From the NCBI RefSeq assembly GCF_003545715.1, contig NZ_QVNU01000003.1:744001-808000 (forward strand): a stretch of DNA of 64,000 nt. The letters run 5' to 3'. A program made the translations under genes and the position numbers. The notes beneath the pieces are model-generated. The model worked only from the letters and a program-made list of their open reading frames with translations, did not search any database and had not been told where the DNA came from. The stretch is from Taibaiella koreensis (GTDB taxonomy: Bacteria; Bacteroidota; Bacteroidia; Chitinophagales; Chitinophagaceae). The stretch's first letter is position 1. The number at the start of each line of letters is the position of its first letter. Below, piece by piece: positions 26,433-34,656 of the stretch.

Positions 26433-28331
26433 ATGCATTACCTTTCCGTTGAGAACCTGGGCAAATCTTATGTTGATAAGCCCCTTTTTGAAAATATATC
26501 ATTTCACGTCAATGAAGGCGACAAGATCGCGCTGGTAGCCCTCAATGGTTCCGGTAAATCCACCCTGCTCAAGATCCTTTGCGGTATCGAGGTACCCGAC
26601 GAGGGCAAACTATGGATTCATAAGGATGTCAACGTAGTATTGCTCGACCAGGATCCCGCTATTAATGATAAACGCAATATCCTCGAAAATATTTTTGACC
26701 ACGACCATCCGGTGCTGAATGCAATCAAACGTTACGAAGCGCTCACCGAAGGCGGGCAGGAACCAGATCCGGTGCTGCTGGCCGAAGCCATGCAGGAAAT
26801 GGACGAACGTAATGCCTGGCATTTTGATGCCAAAGTGAAAGAAATCCTGGGCAAGCTCAATATCCATCACCTGGAGCAGGAGGTGAGCACACTTTCCGGA
26901 GGACAAAAGAAAAGGATCGCCCTGGCCAAGGTCCTGATCGATATGGACTTTGAGCACCGGCATACCCTGCTCATTATGGATGAGCCTACCAACCACCTGG
27001 ATGTGCAGATGATCGAATGGCTGGAGCACTACCTAGGGCAGGAACATGTGACTCTGCTCCTGGTGACGCACGACCGCTATTTCCTCGATGCGATCTGCAA
27101 TGAGATCATCGAGATCGATAACCAGCAATTGTACATTACACGCGGCAATTACGAAAAATACATGGAGCAGAAGGCGGCCCGGCTTGAGAACGAGCAGGCT
27201 AGCCTGGAGAAGGCCCGAAACCGCTACCGTAAAGAGCTGGAATGGATGCGCAAGCAGCCCAAGGCCCGCTCCACCAAATCCAGGGCGCGGCAGGATGCTT
27301 TTTACGACTGGAAAGAAAAAGCCACGCAAAAGATCAAAGCGGCCGAGCTGGAGCTTCAGGTGAAGATGACCCGCCTGGGCGGCAAAATACTCGAGCTGAA
27401 AAAGGTATACAAATCTTATGGAGAAAAAATAATACTGAAAGGGTTTGATTACACCTTCAAGCGTGGCGAAAGGGTAGGCGTAGTGGGGAAGAACGGCGCG
27501 GGTAAATCGACCTTTATCAATATGCTGCTGGGCAAGGAGCCGGCCGATAGCGGCAAGATCAATGTAGGCGATACCATCATATTCGGTGATTTTTCCCAGG
27601 AAGGCCTGCAGTTCAAAGAGGATGTGCGGGTGATCGAATATGTAAAGAACATCGCAGAGTTTTTTCCCCTGGCCGACGGTACTAAGGTAAGCGCCGCCAT
27701 CTTTCTGCAGCGTTTCCTGTTTACACCCGAAAAGCAATATACTTATATCTCCAAGCTGAGTGGCGGTGAAAAGAAACGACTGCAGCTACTGTCTATCCTC
27801 TTCCGTAATCCCAACTTCCTGGTGCTGGATGAGCCTACCAACGACCTTGATCTGCCTACGCTGGATATCCTGGAAGAGTTCCTGATGGATTTTCAGGGCT
27901 GTCTGATCATCGTATCGCACGACCGTTATTTTATGGATAAATTGGTCGATCACCTGTTTGTATTTGAAGGCGAAGGCGTGGTGCGCGATTTCCCCGGCAA
28001 TTACTCGCAGTACCGTGAGATTGCCAGGGAAGAAGAACGCTTTAAGGTAGAGCGGGAGCGGGAAGCAGAGCTCCAAAAGATCGCAACAGTAGCAGCGGAA
28101 CTACCTGCCGCAAAGCAGGAAGCCCGTAAGTTGTCTTTTAAAGAAAAGAGAGAGCTTGAACTGCTGGAAAAGGAAATGCCCCGGCTGGAAGCAGAAAAGA
28201 AACGCCTCGAAGAGGAGATGAGCGCGGGCAACCTCAGCTTCGAAGCCCTGCAGCAGCATGGCGCAAGTATAGCTGCGCTCGTGGCCCAGCTGGAGGAAAA
28301 GGAAATGCGCTGGTTGGAATTGAGCGAGTAG
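26433..28331 (+). CDS. ABC-F family ATPase (Uup-like)
   Basis: A 632-residue soluble protein with two ABC domains and no membrane segment, as in ABC-F translation factors. Domain 1: Walker A GSGKST (39-44), signature LSGGQ (154-158), Walker B LLIMDEPTNHLD. Linker about 240-320, basic and helical. Domain 2: Walker A GKNGAGKST (352-360), signature LSGGE (442-446), Walker B LVLDEPTNDLD. A C-terminal charged coiled coil (about 530-632) is typical of the Uup branch. Members act at the ribosomal E site; antibiotic protection cannot be claimed here. It is followed by a strong terminator. Confidence 0.92.
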   Translation: MHYLSVENLGKSYVDKPLFENISFHVNEGDKIALVALNGSGKSTLLKILCGIEVPDEGKLWIHKDVNVVLLDQDPAINDKRNILENIFDHDHPVLNAIKRYEALTEGGQEPDPVLLAEAMQEMDERNAWHFDAKVKEILGKLNIHHLEQEVSTLSGGQKKRIALAKVLIDMDFEHRHTLLIMDEPTNHLDVQMIEWLEHYLGQEHVTLLLVTHDRYFLDAICNEIIEIDNQQLYITRGNYEKYMEQKAARLENEQASLEKARNRYRKELEWMRKQPKARSTKSRARQDAFYDWKEKATQKIKAAELELQVKMTRLGGKILELKKVYKSYGEKIILKGFDYTFKRGERVGVVGKNGAGKSTFINMLLGKEPADSGKINVGDTIIFGDFSQEGLQFKEDVRVIEYVKNIAEFFPLADGTKVSAAIFLQRFLFTPEKQYTYISKLSGGEKKRLQLLSILFRNPNFLVLDEPTNDLDLPTLDILEEFLMDFQGCLIIVSHDRYFMDKLVDHLFVFEGEGVVRDFPGNYSQYREIAREEERFKVEREREAELQKIATVAAELPAAKQEARKLSFKEKRELELLEKEMPRLEAEKKRLEEEMSAGNLSFEALQQHGASIAALVAQLEEKEMRWLELSE

Positions 28332-28349
28332 GTCGCATGATACATAGTC

Positions 28350-28390
28350 AAACGGGCCGTCCCTGCTAATGCTGGGATGGCCCGTTTTTT
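28350..28390. terminator. Bidirectional terminator after the ABC-F gene
   Basis: AAACGGGCC (28350-28358) pairs with GGCCCGTTT (28379-28387), with a further GTCCC/GGGAT pairing inside and a T-run after. The 28404 gene converges on it. Confidence 0.88.
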
Positions 28391-28403
28391 ATCGTGCAGC
28401 AGC

Positions 28404-28739
28404 TTAGTTGCCGGCAGAAATATCAAGGCCTTTCAGCGAGTTGATGGTAATCACACTATGCGTGTTGAGCACGGCATCGAAGGTGGGCATGGTGCCGGTG
28501 GCGATCACTTCCTGGCGGTCGGTGGACATAGACTGGGTGGTAGCGTCTTTCCACTGGAACACCAGGCCGTTCAGGTAAATATTGCTATTATCGCCGTAAG
28601 TCACAGTTTTGGTTTCGCCGGCATTCAGGGAGAAGGTTTGTTCCAGTGATGGTTTCTGGATATTGTCACCCTGGCGTATCAGCAGCGTTACGTTAACGTA
28701 CTGGTTGCTTTTGTTGACGAATGTTTTCTTGCCACTCAT
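28404..28739 (-). CDS. Small protein of unknown family
   Basis: A 111-residue protein starting MSGKKTFVNKSNQYVNVTLL. It is beta-rich and polar, with no signal peptide, cysteine or membrane segment (EQTFSLNAGETKTVTYGDN, NIYLNGLVFQWKDATTQSMS, HSVITINSLKG). The ATG at 28739 is chosen over an open frame reaching 29003 because a TATTTTTG box at 28810-28803 lies between. I do not recognise the family. Confidence 0.65.
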   Translation of the reverse strand: MSGKKTFVNKSNQYVNVTLLIRQGDNIQKPSLEQTFSLNAGETKTVTYGDNSNIYLNGLVFQWKDATTQSMSTDRQEVIATGTMPTFDAVLNTHSVITINSLKGLDISAGN

Positions 28740-28802
28740 GTTTTTGAAGTTTTGGTTTGATGAAATAAGATAGTGTTGCGGTGTCCTTTCCGGAAGACGG
28801 TA

Positions 28803-28810
28803 CAAAAATA
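28803..28810 (-). promoter_or_regulatory. -7 box for the 111-residue gene
   Basis: CAAAAATA on plus is TATTTTTG on minus, about 60 bases before the ATG. Confidence 0.45.
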
Positions 28811-29178
28811 GCTTGCCGGGCTGGCCCGCAAGCGCGTGGTTATACCCGTTTTTAAATTGAGGTGAAACTACCGGGGACAGCAGGCCCTCGGGTTTTTGCG
28901 TTGGAAACAAAAGCTTTAGGTGGTAGAAGCTCCGGGCCGGCGATAGCCATGCGTCGGATCTGTAGCCGGAAAGCCTGCCCTTTGCTGATGTACCCGTTCG
29001 CAATTTTTAACGCAGACTTGATCCGGTATTGTCGGTTAATCCCCTAACTTTATCTTTATAACGTACAAAGGCCGGTTGGCAGGCATCCAAGCATTAACGG
29101 AAGGATAATGGTGGTTTTTGGCACAAAATTTGCAATTAGCAGACTAACCTGATTTTTTTCATCCCTAAACTGAATCTT
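28811..29178. other. Gene-free stretch between divergent genes
   Basis: About 370 bases with no convincing coding frame, repeat or RNA structure; it should hold the promoter of the 29179 gene, but no exact TAnnTTTG is seen (TATCTTTA near 29050 is one mismatch away). Confidence 0.5.
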
Positions 29179-29718
29179 ATGCTTGAACAATTGATGCAAA
29201 TGATACAGCAGAGCGGCCAGTCCTCTGTGATCGACAATACCGATGTGCCCAATGAGCACAATGAAGCGATCCTCAACGAAGCCCAGCAAAGTATCACCAG
29301 CGGTTTGCAAGGCCTGGCCGATACCGGCGAGTTGAACACCGTAATGGAAGCAGCTCAGAATGGCCAGCCTGTAGAGCAGCTCCCGGCTGTACAGAATATC
29401 TCCAACAACTTTATGGGTAGCATCATGGATAAGTTCGGCCTCAACAAAGGTACAGCTGCCATGATCGCTTCTGCGGTGATCCCTATGGTGCTGAGCAAGG
29501 TGATGAACCGCGGCGGCCAGCAGGCTGGTGGTGGCGGCTTCGACCTGGGTGGCTTGCTGTCTTCGCTTACCGGCGGCGGTGCTCCGGCCCAGGGGCAAGC
29601 CCAGGCTTCAGGTGGTGGCCTTATGGACAGTCTTAGCAATATCGGCGCCAAGCTGGGTCTTGACAAAGACGGTGATGGCGATGTGGACCTCAATGACCTC
29701 TCCAAGCTGATCAAGTAA
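29179..29718 (+). CDS. DUF937/YidB-like protein with EF-hand-like C-terminus
   Basis: A 179-residue cytosolic protein. The N-terminal 115 residues are helical (MLEQLMQMIQQSG, EAQQSITSGLQGLADTGEL, NFMGSIMDKFGLNKGTAAMI, VIPMVLSKVM), resembling DUF937/YidB proteins, whose role is unknown. A Gly-rich linker (about 117-150: GGQQAGGGGFDLGGLL) leads to LGLDKDGDGDVDLNDLSKLI (159-178), with a D-x-D-x-D-G loop starting at D162 as in EF hands and dockerins. A very strong palindrome follows the stop. Confidence 0.72.
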   Translation: MLEQLMQMIQQSGQSSVIDNTDVPNEHNEAILNEAQQSITSGLQGLADTGELNTVMEAAQNGQPVEQLPAVQNISNNFMGSIMDKFGLNKGTAAMIASAVIPMVLSKVMNRGGQQAGGGGFDLGGLLSSLTGGGAPAQGQAQASGGGLMDSLSNIGAKLGLDKDGDGDVDLNDLSKLIK

Positions 29719-29737
29719 AATATCCTGATCGTTTAAT

Positions 29738-29773
29738 ACAATGGCGCTGCTTCCCGCGAAGCAGCGCCATTGT
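29738..29773. terminator. Long perfect hairpin between convergent genes
   Basis: A 16-base perfect stem (29738-29753 with 29758-29773) around CCGC. There is no long T-run directly after it, so it may be a terminator that stops both convergent transcripts or a repeat arm. Confidence 0.65.
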
Positions 29774-29791
29774 CCCTTTTAAGAAGGGGTA

Positions 29792-29953
29792 TCAGCAATC
29801 GTCGCAAATGCTGTTGGGTTTATGCGACAGGCAGGGAATATCGACTGTCAAGCCGCCACCTTTAACGTTTTGCTGCTGTGCCGCATCCAGGCAGCTCACT
29901 GTTTTCTTTTCCAGCCGGAGTTTCGGTGCAGGTATTAATTTTTTCTTTTTCAT
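29792..29953 (-). CDS. GG-leader RiPP precursor, class I lanthipeptide-like (precursor 1)
   Basis: A 53-residue peptide starting MKKKKLIPAPKLRLEKK. The leader has L12, L14, K16, V19 and L22 at the spacing of the LxLxK-type leaders of Bacteroidota lanthipeptide/RiPP precursors and ends in a double glycine at 32-33. The 20-residue core after GG is GLTVDIPCLSHKPNSICDDC, with three Cys (41, 50, 53) and Ser/Thr at 36, 43 and 48 as possible thioether partners. The ATG at 29953 is preferred over an in-frame start at 30028 because it gives the MKKKK start typical of these leaders. No LanB/LanC, radical SAM enzyme or transporter is in the window. A second precursor with an aligned leader is at 56514. 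Confidence 0.7.
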   Translation of the reverse strand: MKKKKLIPAPKLRLEKKTVSCLDAAQQQNVKGGGLTVDIPCLSHKPNSICDDC

Positions 29954-30076
29954 AAAATCCTGTGTATATAGGTAAACAATCGGGTACAATTTGGTGTATT
30001 CTGTTACTTGTCGAAAGTGATACTTCACAGGCTGGTCTTTTGGGTTGATAAGACAGCCTTTTTCAGGAAAAAAAGT

Positions 30077-30212
30077 GACTATTCCGATATAGGAAACAAA
30101 ATAATCTCCGGTCCTTGAGCATGTCGAAAGGGACAGCTACAAATGGTGCTTCGACGGGCTCAGCAACTGTATCAAGACGAATTTGGCTAATGTTTCCTAT
30201 ATCAGGATAGTC
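30077..30212. repeat. Nested inverted-repeat element, copy B
   Basis: Outer arms 30077-30098 and 30191-30212 are complementary at 20 of 22 positions. The inside holds the same blocks as copy A: CCTTGAGCATGTCGAAAGG (30113-30131) and GGTGCTTCGACGGGCTCAGC (30145-30164). It occupies the divergent gap between RiPP precursor 1 and the aldo/keto reductase. Confidence 0.75.
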
Positions 30213-30322
30213 GGTAAAAAAATCAACGAAAGATAACTGTTCCTTATCTGAGAAATAATAAAAATTGATACACCTTCGGTTCAATATGCCGGAACTTTGA
30301 CTTTTTAAATGTACCAACCATT

Positions 30323-31315
30323 ATGATAGAACAACACCAATTGGGTTCACAAGGGATCATGGCCTCGCGCCTGGGTCTGGGCTGTATGGGCATGAGCGAC
30401 TTCTACGGTGGCCGCGACGATGAGGAAAGCCTCCGTGTGCTGGATCGTGCCGTAGCGCTGGGTATTACCTTCTGGGATACTGCCGATATGTACGGGCCTT
30501 ACACCAATGAAGAGTTGGTAGGCCGGGCCCTGAGAACACACCGCAGTAAGATCACGCTGGCCACTAAATTCGGTATTATACGCGATCCCAACGATCCGCA
30601 GAAAAGAGGGGTCAACGGTAAACCCGAATACGTGAAATCTTCCGTTGAAGGCAGTCTCAAGCGACTGGGTACCGATGTGATCGATCTTTACTACCTCCAC
30701 CGCCGCGATCCTGGTACGCCTATTGAAGATACTGTAGGCGCCATGGCCGACCTGGTAAAGGAAGGTAAGATACGGGGCATTGGCCTCAGCGAAGTATCTG
30801 AAGAAACATTACGCAAGGCACATGCCGTGCATCCACTCACGGCCATTCAAAGCGAATATTCGCTGTGGACGCGCGATCCGGAACAAAATGGCGTGCTGCA
30901 GGCCTGTAAAGAGCTGGGGATTGCCTTCGTGCCTTACAGCCCGCTGGGCCGCGGCTTTCTCACCGGGCAGATCCGCAAGTTTGAAGACTTTGAAGCCGAC
31001 GACTACCGCCGCCATTCGCCGCGTTTCCAGGGCGATAATTTTCAGAAGAACCTGGACCTGGTGGCCGAGATCGAAGCGATGGCTAAGCGTAAAGAAGTGA
31101 CCGCATCGCAGTTGGCGCTGGCCTGGGTGATGGCACAGGGCGACAACATCTTCCCGATACCTGGCACCAAGCGGGTAAAATACCTGGAAGACAATGCCGG
31201 TGCTGTAAACGTAAGCCTGAGCAACGAAGAGATCACCACACTCAATAGCATTTTTATCGACGGTCCTTCCGGCGCCCGGTATCCCGAGCAGATGATGAAT
31301 ACGCTCAACGGCTAA
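30323..31315 (+). CDS. Aldo/keto reductase
   Basis: A 330-residue NADPH-dependent oxidoreductase with a TIM-barrel fold. The catalytic tetrad is visible: D52 in [10 protein letters not shown]57, K82 in LATKFG and H126 in YYLHRRDP. The cofactor-binding C-terminal part has [18 protein letters not shown]. It resembles the YajO/AKR13-type enzymes with the opening [14 protein letters not shown]. Substrate unknown. It is monocistronic: a good terminator follows and the repeat element lies upstream. Confidence 0.93.
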   Translation: MIEQHQLGSQGIMASRLGLGCMGMSDFYGGRDDEESLRVLDRAVALGITFWDTADMYGPYTNEELVGRALRTHRSKITLATKFGIIRDPNDPQKRGVNGKPEYVKSSVEGSLKRLGTDVIDLYYLHRRDPGTPIEDTVGAMADLVKEGKIRGIGLSEVSEETLRKAHAVHPLTAIQSEYSLWTRDPEQNGVLQACKELGIAFVPYSPLGRGFLTGQIRKFEDFEADDYRRHSPRFQGDNFQKNLDLVAEIEAMAKRKEVTASQLALAWVMAQGDNIFPIPGTKRVKYLEDNAGAVNVSLSNEEITTLNSIFIDGPSGARYPEQMMNTLNG

Positions 31316-31335
31316 AAGTATTGTTGCGCTTTTCC

Positions 31336-31372
31336 AACCCGTACGGTCAACCTGATCGTACGGGTTTTATTT
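31336..31372 (+). terminator. Terminator after the aldo/keto reductase
   Basis: AACCCGTACG (31336-31345) pairs with CGTACGGGTT (31357-31366), followed by TTATTTTT. Confidence 0.85.
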
Positions 31373-31517
31373 TTGAAACGCGTTTTAGTAATAGCCGCTA
31401 CAAGCCAGCACGTAACATAACCTTCTGTATGCTTTATTTGAAATCTAACGGAATTTTCACCCTTTCATGTAGGGTATGCCGGCGCACTAAGGGTGTCTCT
31501 GTTGAAATGATACCCGA

Positions 31518-32798
31518 ATGATGCGTTCCTATTGCGGCAAAGCGCTTTCGCTGCTCTTGTTTTTCATTGCCGGCATGGCGCCGGTAATATCGAATGCCGC
31601 CCCTAAGAAAAAGGTGCTGTTCATAGGTAATAGCATTACCTACTTCAACGATATGCCCCAGGTTTTTCGCAATATCGCCAACCAGAAAGGCGATAGTGTA
31701 GACCTCACAATGTATGCGCCCGGCGGTACCGGCTTTCAGCACCATTATATCGATCCCAACGTTTTTAACCATTTCCGGGAAGGCGGCTGGGAGGTGATCG
31801 TGCTACAGCCCGGATCCAACGAATCGGTAGGTGTGCCGCCTACACAGCCGAGGCCCCTTACGTTGCAGCAGGCTCGTGTGCTCATCGATTCGGCCCGGTA
31901 TTACAATCCCTGTGCGCGTATCCTGTTTTACGAGATCGGCCATGGCGTGCATGGTACCACTGCTGCTCATGTAGCACAGTACAATACCTTCATGGATCAT
32001 ATCCGTACCACAAACGAATACCTGGCCGATTCTACCGGCTTGTCCTTTGCACCGGTAGGCGAAACTTTCCGCTATGTATGGAACCGTGATCCTTCGGTAT
32101 TGCTATGGCAGGCAGCCGGTGACATTCATCCCAATTATAAAGGCTCTTATATGGCCAGCTGTGTTTTCTATGCGTCGATCTTCCACAAACCCTCGGCCGG
32201 TAACACCATCTACAATGGCAATACCGCCGCCGATGCGCAGTACTACCAGCGGGTAGCCGATTCAATTGTGCTGCGTTACCCGGACCGCTGGCGTATCGAT
32301 ACCAGCTGGCACCAGGCACGCTTCAGCTATACAAACAACGGGCTTAGTCTCCAATTGCATAACCTGAGTGAAGGACATGACTCGCTAAAGTGGTTCCTGC
32401 CCGGCAGCGCACCGCAAACCACAGTTGATGTGAGCCATACCTTTACGCAGGCGGGCACCTACAGCATTCAGCTGGTAGCTTACTTCGGCAACTGCACCGA
32501 TACGCTGGTACAAAAGGTTACGCTCAACGGAGGGGGCACCGGTATCGATAAGGAGGAAAGCCGATCGCTGCAGGTACAGCTATACCCCAATCCTGTAAAT
32601 CACATCTTCCAAGTGCAGTTGCCTGTATCGGTACGTCAGTTTACGGTACAGTTGCGCGATGCCAGCGGACACTTACTACAAGAAGCAGGGAATACCAGCC
32701 GGTTTGATATGGGCAGACAAGCGCCTGGACTTTATTTTATCCGCATCACGGATCTGGAAAGCGGCCGGCAGTTTGAAGGCAAGGTGCTGAAACGGTAA
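31518..32798 (+). CDS. SGNH-hydrolase-like T9SS type A protein with PKD domain
   Basis: A 426-residue exported protein. Signal peptide 1-27 is followed by VLFIGNSITYFNDMP (33-47), block I of SGNH hydrolases with S39, and GDIHPNYKGSY (201-211) supplies D202 and H204 in block V. Residues 270-340 form a PKD-like domain (SHTFTQAGTYSIQLVAYFGNCTD). The C-terminus (VQLYPNPVNHIFQVQL, QAPGLYFIRITD, KVLKR) is a T9SS type A sorting domain. An esterase acting on glycan acetyl groups or lipids outside the cell is likely, but the substrate is unknown. Confidence 0.82.
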   Translation: MMRSYCGKALSLLLFFIAGMAPVISNAAPKKKVLFIGNSITYFNDMPQVFRNIANQKGDSVDLTMYAPGGTGFQHHYIDPNVFNHFREGGWEVIVLQPGSNESVGVPPTQPRPLTLQQARVLIDSARYYNPCARILFYEIGHGVHGTTAAHVAQYNTFMDHIRTTNEYLADSTGLSFAPVGETFRYVWNRDPSVLLWQAAGDIHPNYKGSYMASCVFYASIFHKPSAGNTIYNGNTAADAQYYQRVADSIVLRYPDRWRIDTSWHQARFSYTNNGLSLQLHNLSEGHDSLKWFLPGSAPQTTVDVSHTFTQAGTYSIQLVAYFGNCTDTLVQKVTLNGGGTGIDKEESRSLQVQLYPNPVNHIFQVQLPVSVRQFTVQLRDASGHLLQEAGNTSRFDMGRQAPGLYFIRITDLESGRQFEGKVLKR

Positions 32799-32826
32799 AT
32801 TAAGGCGCGTGCGCCAGCGGGGTATT

Positions 32827-33285
32827 TTACCTATGTTGCCAGCAACGCCCAGTAGTTCCAGATACCCTTCTTTTACACGGCGTACCATTTTGTGTTGGAG
32901 CACCGCAAAGATGAGATAAACTACCTGTGCCATTGGGGTCCGGACTACGATAAAAAATCTCATAGTTTGTGGCCGATAATGCTACATGTCCTATGCCTTT
33001 CACATCGCCAATGTATTTATCCTTATTGTCGTAGAGCGCTATCCTAATCTCGTCTCTATAGTTGTTTAGTATGTCTGTTTCTGCCTGAAGTGTCTTTGGC
33101 CATTTGACTTCAATTTCTTGCTTAAATTCTGTGCCATTAAAATCATAATAACTATCTCCTATTTTAATCCTTATACTTTCTATCGTTGGCTTTTGAAACA
33201 AGACGATATAATGTTCCGTTTTGCTGCTCTTGGTGCATGAAGTGAATATTAGTAGCATCAACAACAGTGAGTATATCTTTTGCAT
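32827..33285 (-). CDS. Lipoprotein with C-terminal zinc-knuckle-like tail
   Basis: A 152-residue protein. The signal ends in a lipobox, IFTSC (C17), so it should be a lipoprotein. The middle (25-115) is a beta-rich domain I do not recognise (IKIGDSYYDFNGTEFKQEIE, IRIALYDNKDKYIGDVKG). The tail has C127, C137, C148 and H151 in CGAPTQNGTPCKRRV and GRCWQHR, like the short C-x9-C-x10-C-x2-H knuckle (DUF5763-like) found at protein ends in Bacteroidota. A metal-binding knuckle on an exported lipoprotein is uncommon. Its base composition is more AT-rich than its neighbours. Confidence 0.68.
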   Translation of the reverse strand: MQKIYSLLLMLLIFTSCTKSSKTEHYIVLFQKPTIESIRIKIGDSYYDFNGTEFKQEIEVKWPKTLQAETDILNNYRDEIRIALYDNKDKYIGDVKGIGHVALSATNYEIFYRSPDPNGTGSLSHLCGAPTQNGTPCKRRVSGTTGRCWQHR

Positions 33286-33340
33286 ATTGTGTTTTATGTT
33301 TTTGCAGTTTTAATAAGATTTATACAAGTGCTTTTCTTCG

Positions 33341-34444
33341 TCAACTCAACACCTCCGCATCCCCAATACTCGTCTTTTTGCTATCATAAGCTTCTACACA
33401 TTTGATCAATGCTGCAGCGTGTAGAAAGATATCGTCAAGAGAGAAGAGCTCCACTTTGGTTTCTTTCTTGTTCTCGTCGAAGAGGCCGATGTATTTGCGC
33501 GTACCGTTGAAATGCAAACGGCAGATGGTTTTGCGGTTGTTGTCGTCGAGCAGGATGGCGAAGTAAGAGAGGGCATCGCGATACACCACCCGGCTAACAG
33601 GTATGGTCTGGCGCAATATTGTTTTCACGATCATAAAGCCTTCCAGCTCTTCTTCAGTCGTGACGATACCTGTAGGCTCTCCGGCAACAGGCTCTCCTTC
33701 GGGTAACGCATCCTGCTTCTGGGTCTCGGCTTCTTTGGTGAGCGCCGACTTGAGCCGCTCTGTAATAAGATCGTTGATGTATTGCTGAAACGATTTCTTT
33801 GTCAACTCCGAGAACTGGTCCAATATCTTCTGCGTGATCATGCCGGGATATACCTGGCGGGCAAAATGCCGCACGAAGTCGGGGCCCGGCGCCTGGAGCT
33901 CGTTGGCGATCAACTGCTTTAGTTCGTTGGTATACTTGAGCTCACTGGCGGTATTCACAATATTGCCGAAATCGAAATAGGCCTTGTGAAATTTCTTCAG
34001 CTCTTCTACCTGGGCATCCTTGATGTCGGTGATATCGAAGATGAAGAACGGCTTTTCATCCATCTTATTGGGCGTGTCGAGATCGGTATAGAAGCGGTAC
34101 TCGATGCCATTGGTAAGAATGGAGAACTTGGCATTGGTGGTATGGAAGTAGCGGAACAACTGTGAAGCATTATGCACGTTGAGCGGCGCCGTATGCGACT
34201 TACATTCGATAAGAATAACCGGCGCACCGTCTTTCATAATGGCATAGTCGATCTTCTCACCCACCTTAATACCAATGTCGGCTACAAACTCTGGTACTAC
34301 TTCCAGCGGATTAAATACATCGTAGCCCAGCTCTTTGATAAAGGGCATAATAAAGGCGTTCTTGGTGGCCTCTTCGGTAGTTACCTGGGCTTTGAGCTTG
34401 GTAACGCGTTCGCCCAGCTGGCGTATCAGGTCTTTAAAATCCAT
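33341..34444 (-). CDS. Orphan type I restriction (HsdR N-terminal) nuclease-domain protein
   Basis: A 367-residue protein from the ATG at 34444; a longer frame to 34567 adds unrelated residues that run into the repeat region. The N-terminal half matches the HsdR N-terminal nuclease domain: NAFIMPFIKELGYDVFNP (29-46), then D66 in KIDYAIMKDG and E80/K82 in VILIECKSHT, a PD-(D/E)xK site, and NASQLFRYFHTT. The C-terminal part (about 225-367) is a separate domain with TEEELEGFMIVKTIL. No helicase domain, methylase or specificity gene is adjacent, so classical restriction is unlikely; such stand-alone proteins are common in Bacteroidota and of unclear role. Confidence 0.8.
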   Translation of the reverse strand: MDFKDLIRQLGERVTKLKAQVTTEEATKNAFIMPFIKELGYDVFNPLEVVPEFVADIGIKVGEKIDYAIMKDGAPVILIECKSHTAPLNVHNASQLFRYFHTTNAKFSILTNGIEYRFYTDLDTPNKMDEKPFFIFDITDIKDAQVEELKKFHKAYFDFGNIVNTASELKYTNELKQLIANELQAPGPDFVRHFARQVYPGMITQKILDQFSELTKKSFQQYINDLITERLKSALTKEAETQKQDALPEGEPVAGEPTGIVTTEEELEGFMIVKTILRQTIPVSRVVYRDALSYFAILLDDNNRKTICRLHFNGTRKYIGLFDENKKETKVELFSLDDIFLHAAALIKCVEAYDSKKTSIGDAEVLS

Positions 34445-34509
34445 AGAATAGGTTTTAGTACTTGGCAGTGTATAGATTAGAGTACAAAAGTGCGACGACG
34501 CGAGGTTTG

Positions 34510-34604
34510 CTGCTATACCTAGCGCTCGGTATTTACAGGCATATACTCCTGCGGAGCAAGCAGGCATTACTTACGTTACAAGCATTTTGCTCCTACAGAG
34601 CGAT
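34510..34604. repeat. Palindromic repeats downstream of the bPH/TerB operon
   Basis: The stretch holds CTATACCTAGCGCTCGGTAT (34513-34532), CTCCTGCGGAG (34547-34557) and TTTTGCTCCTACAGAGCGAT (34585-34604). The last is a member of the family arrayed at 37523-37750, in the same orientation. Confidence 0.65.
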
Positions 34605-34656
34605 GCGTTGATTGTCTCGTTTGTCGTTGCGCCATTGTGCCGCTGCAAGCCTTCTA

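Noticed and set aside
28740-29003. N-terminal extension of the 111-residue gene to 29003
   Set aside because: It crosses a TAnnTTTG box, and the added residues are of a different, Arg/Pro-rich composition.
28811-30322. Hidden lanthionine synthetase or transporter gene near precursor 1
   Set aside because: The gaps on both sides were read in all frames; nothing long enough or similar is present.
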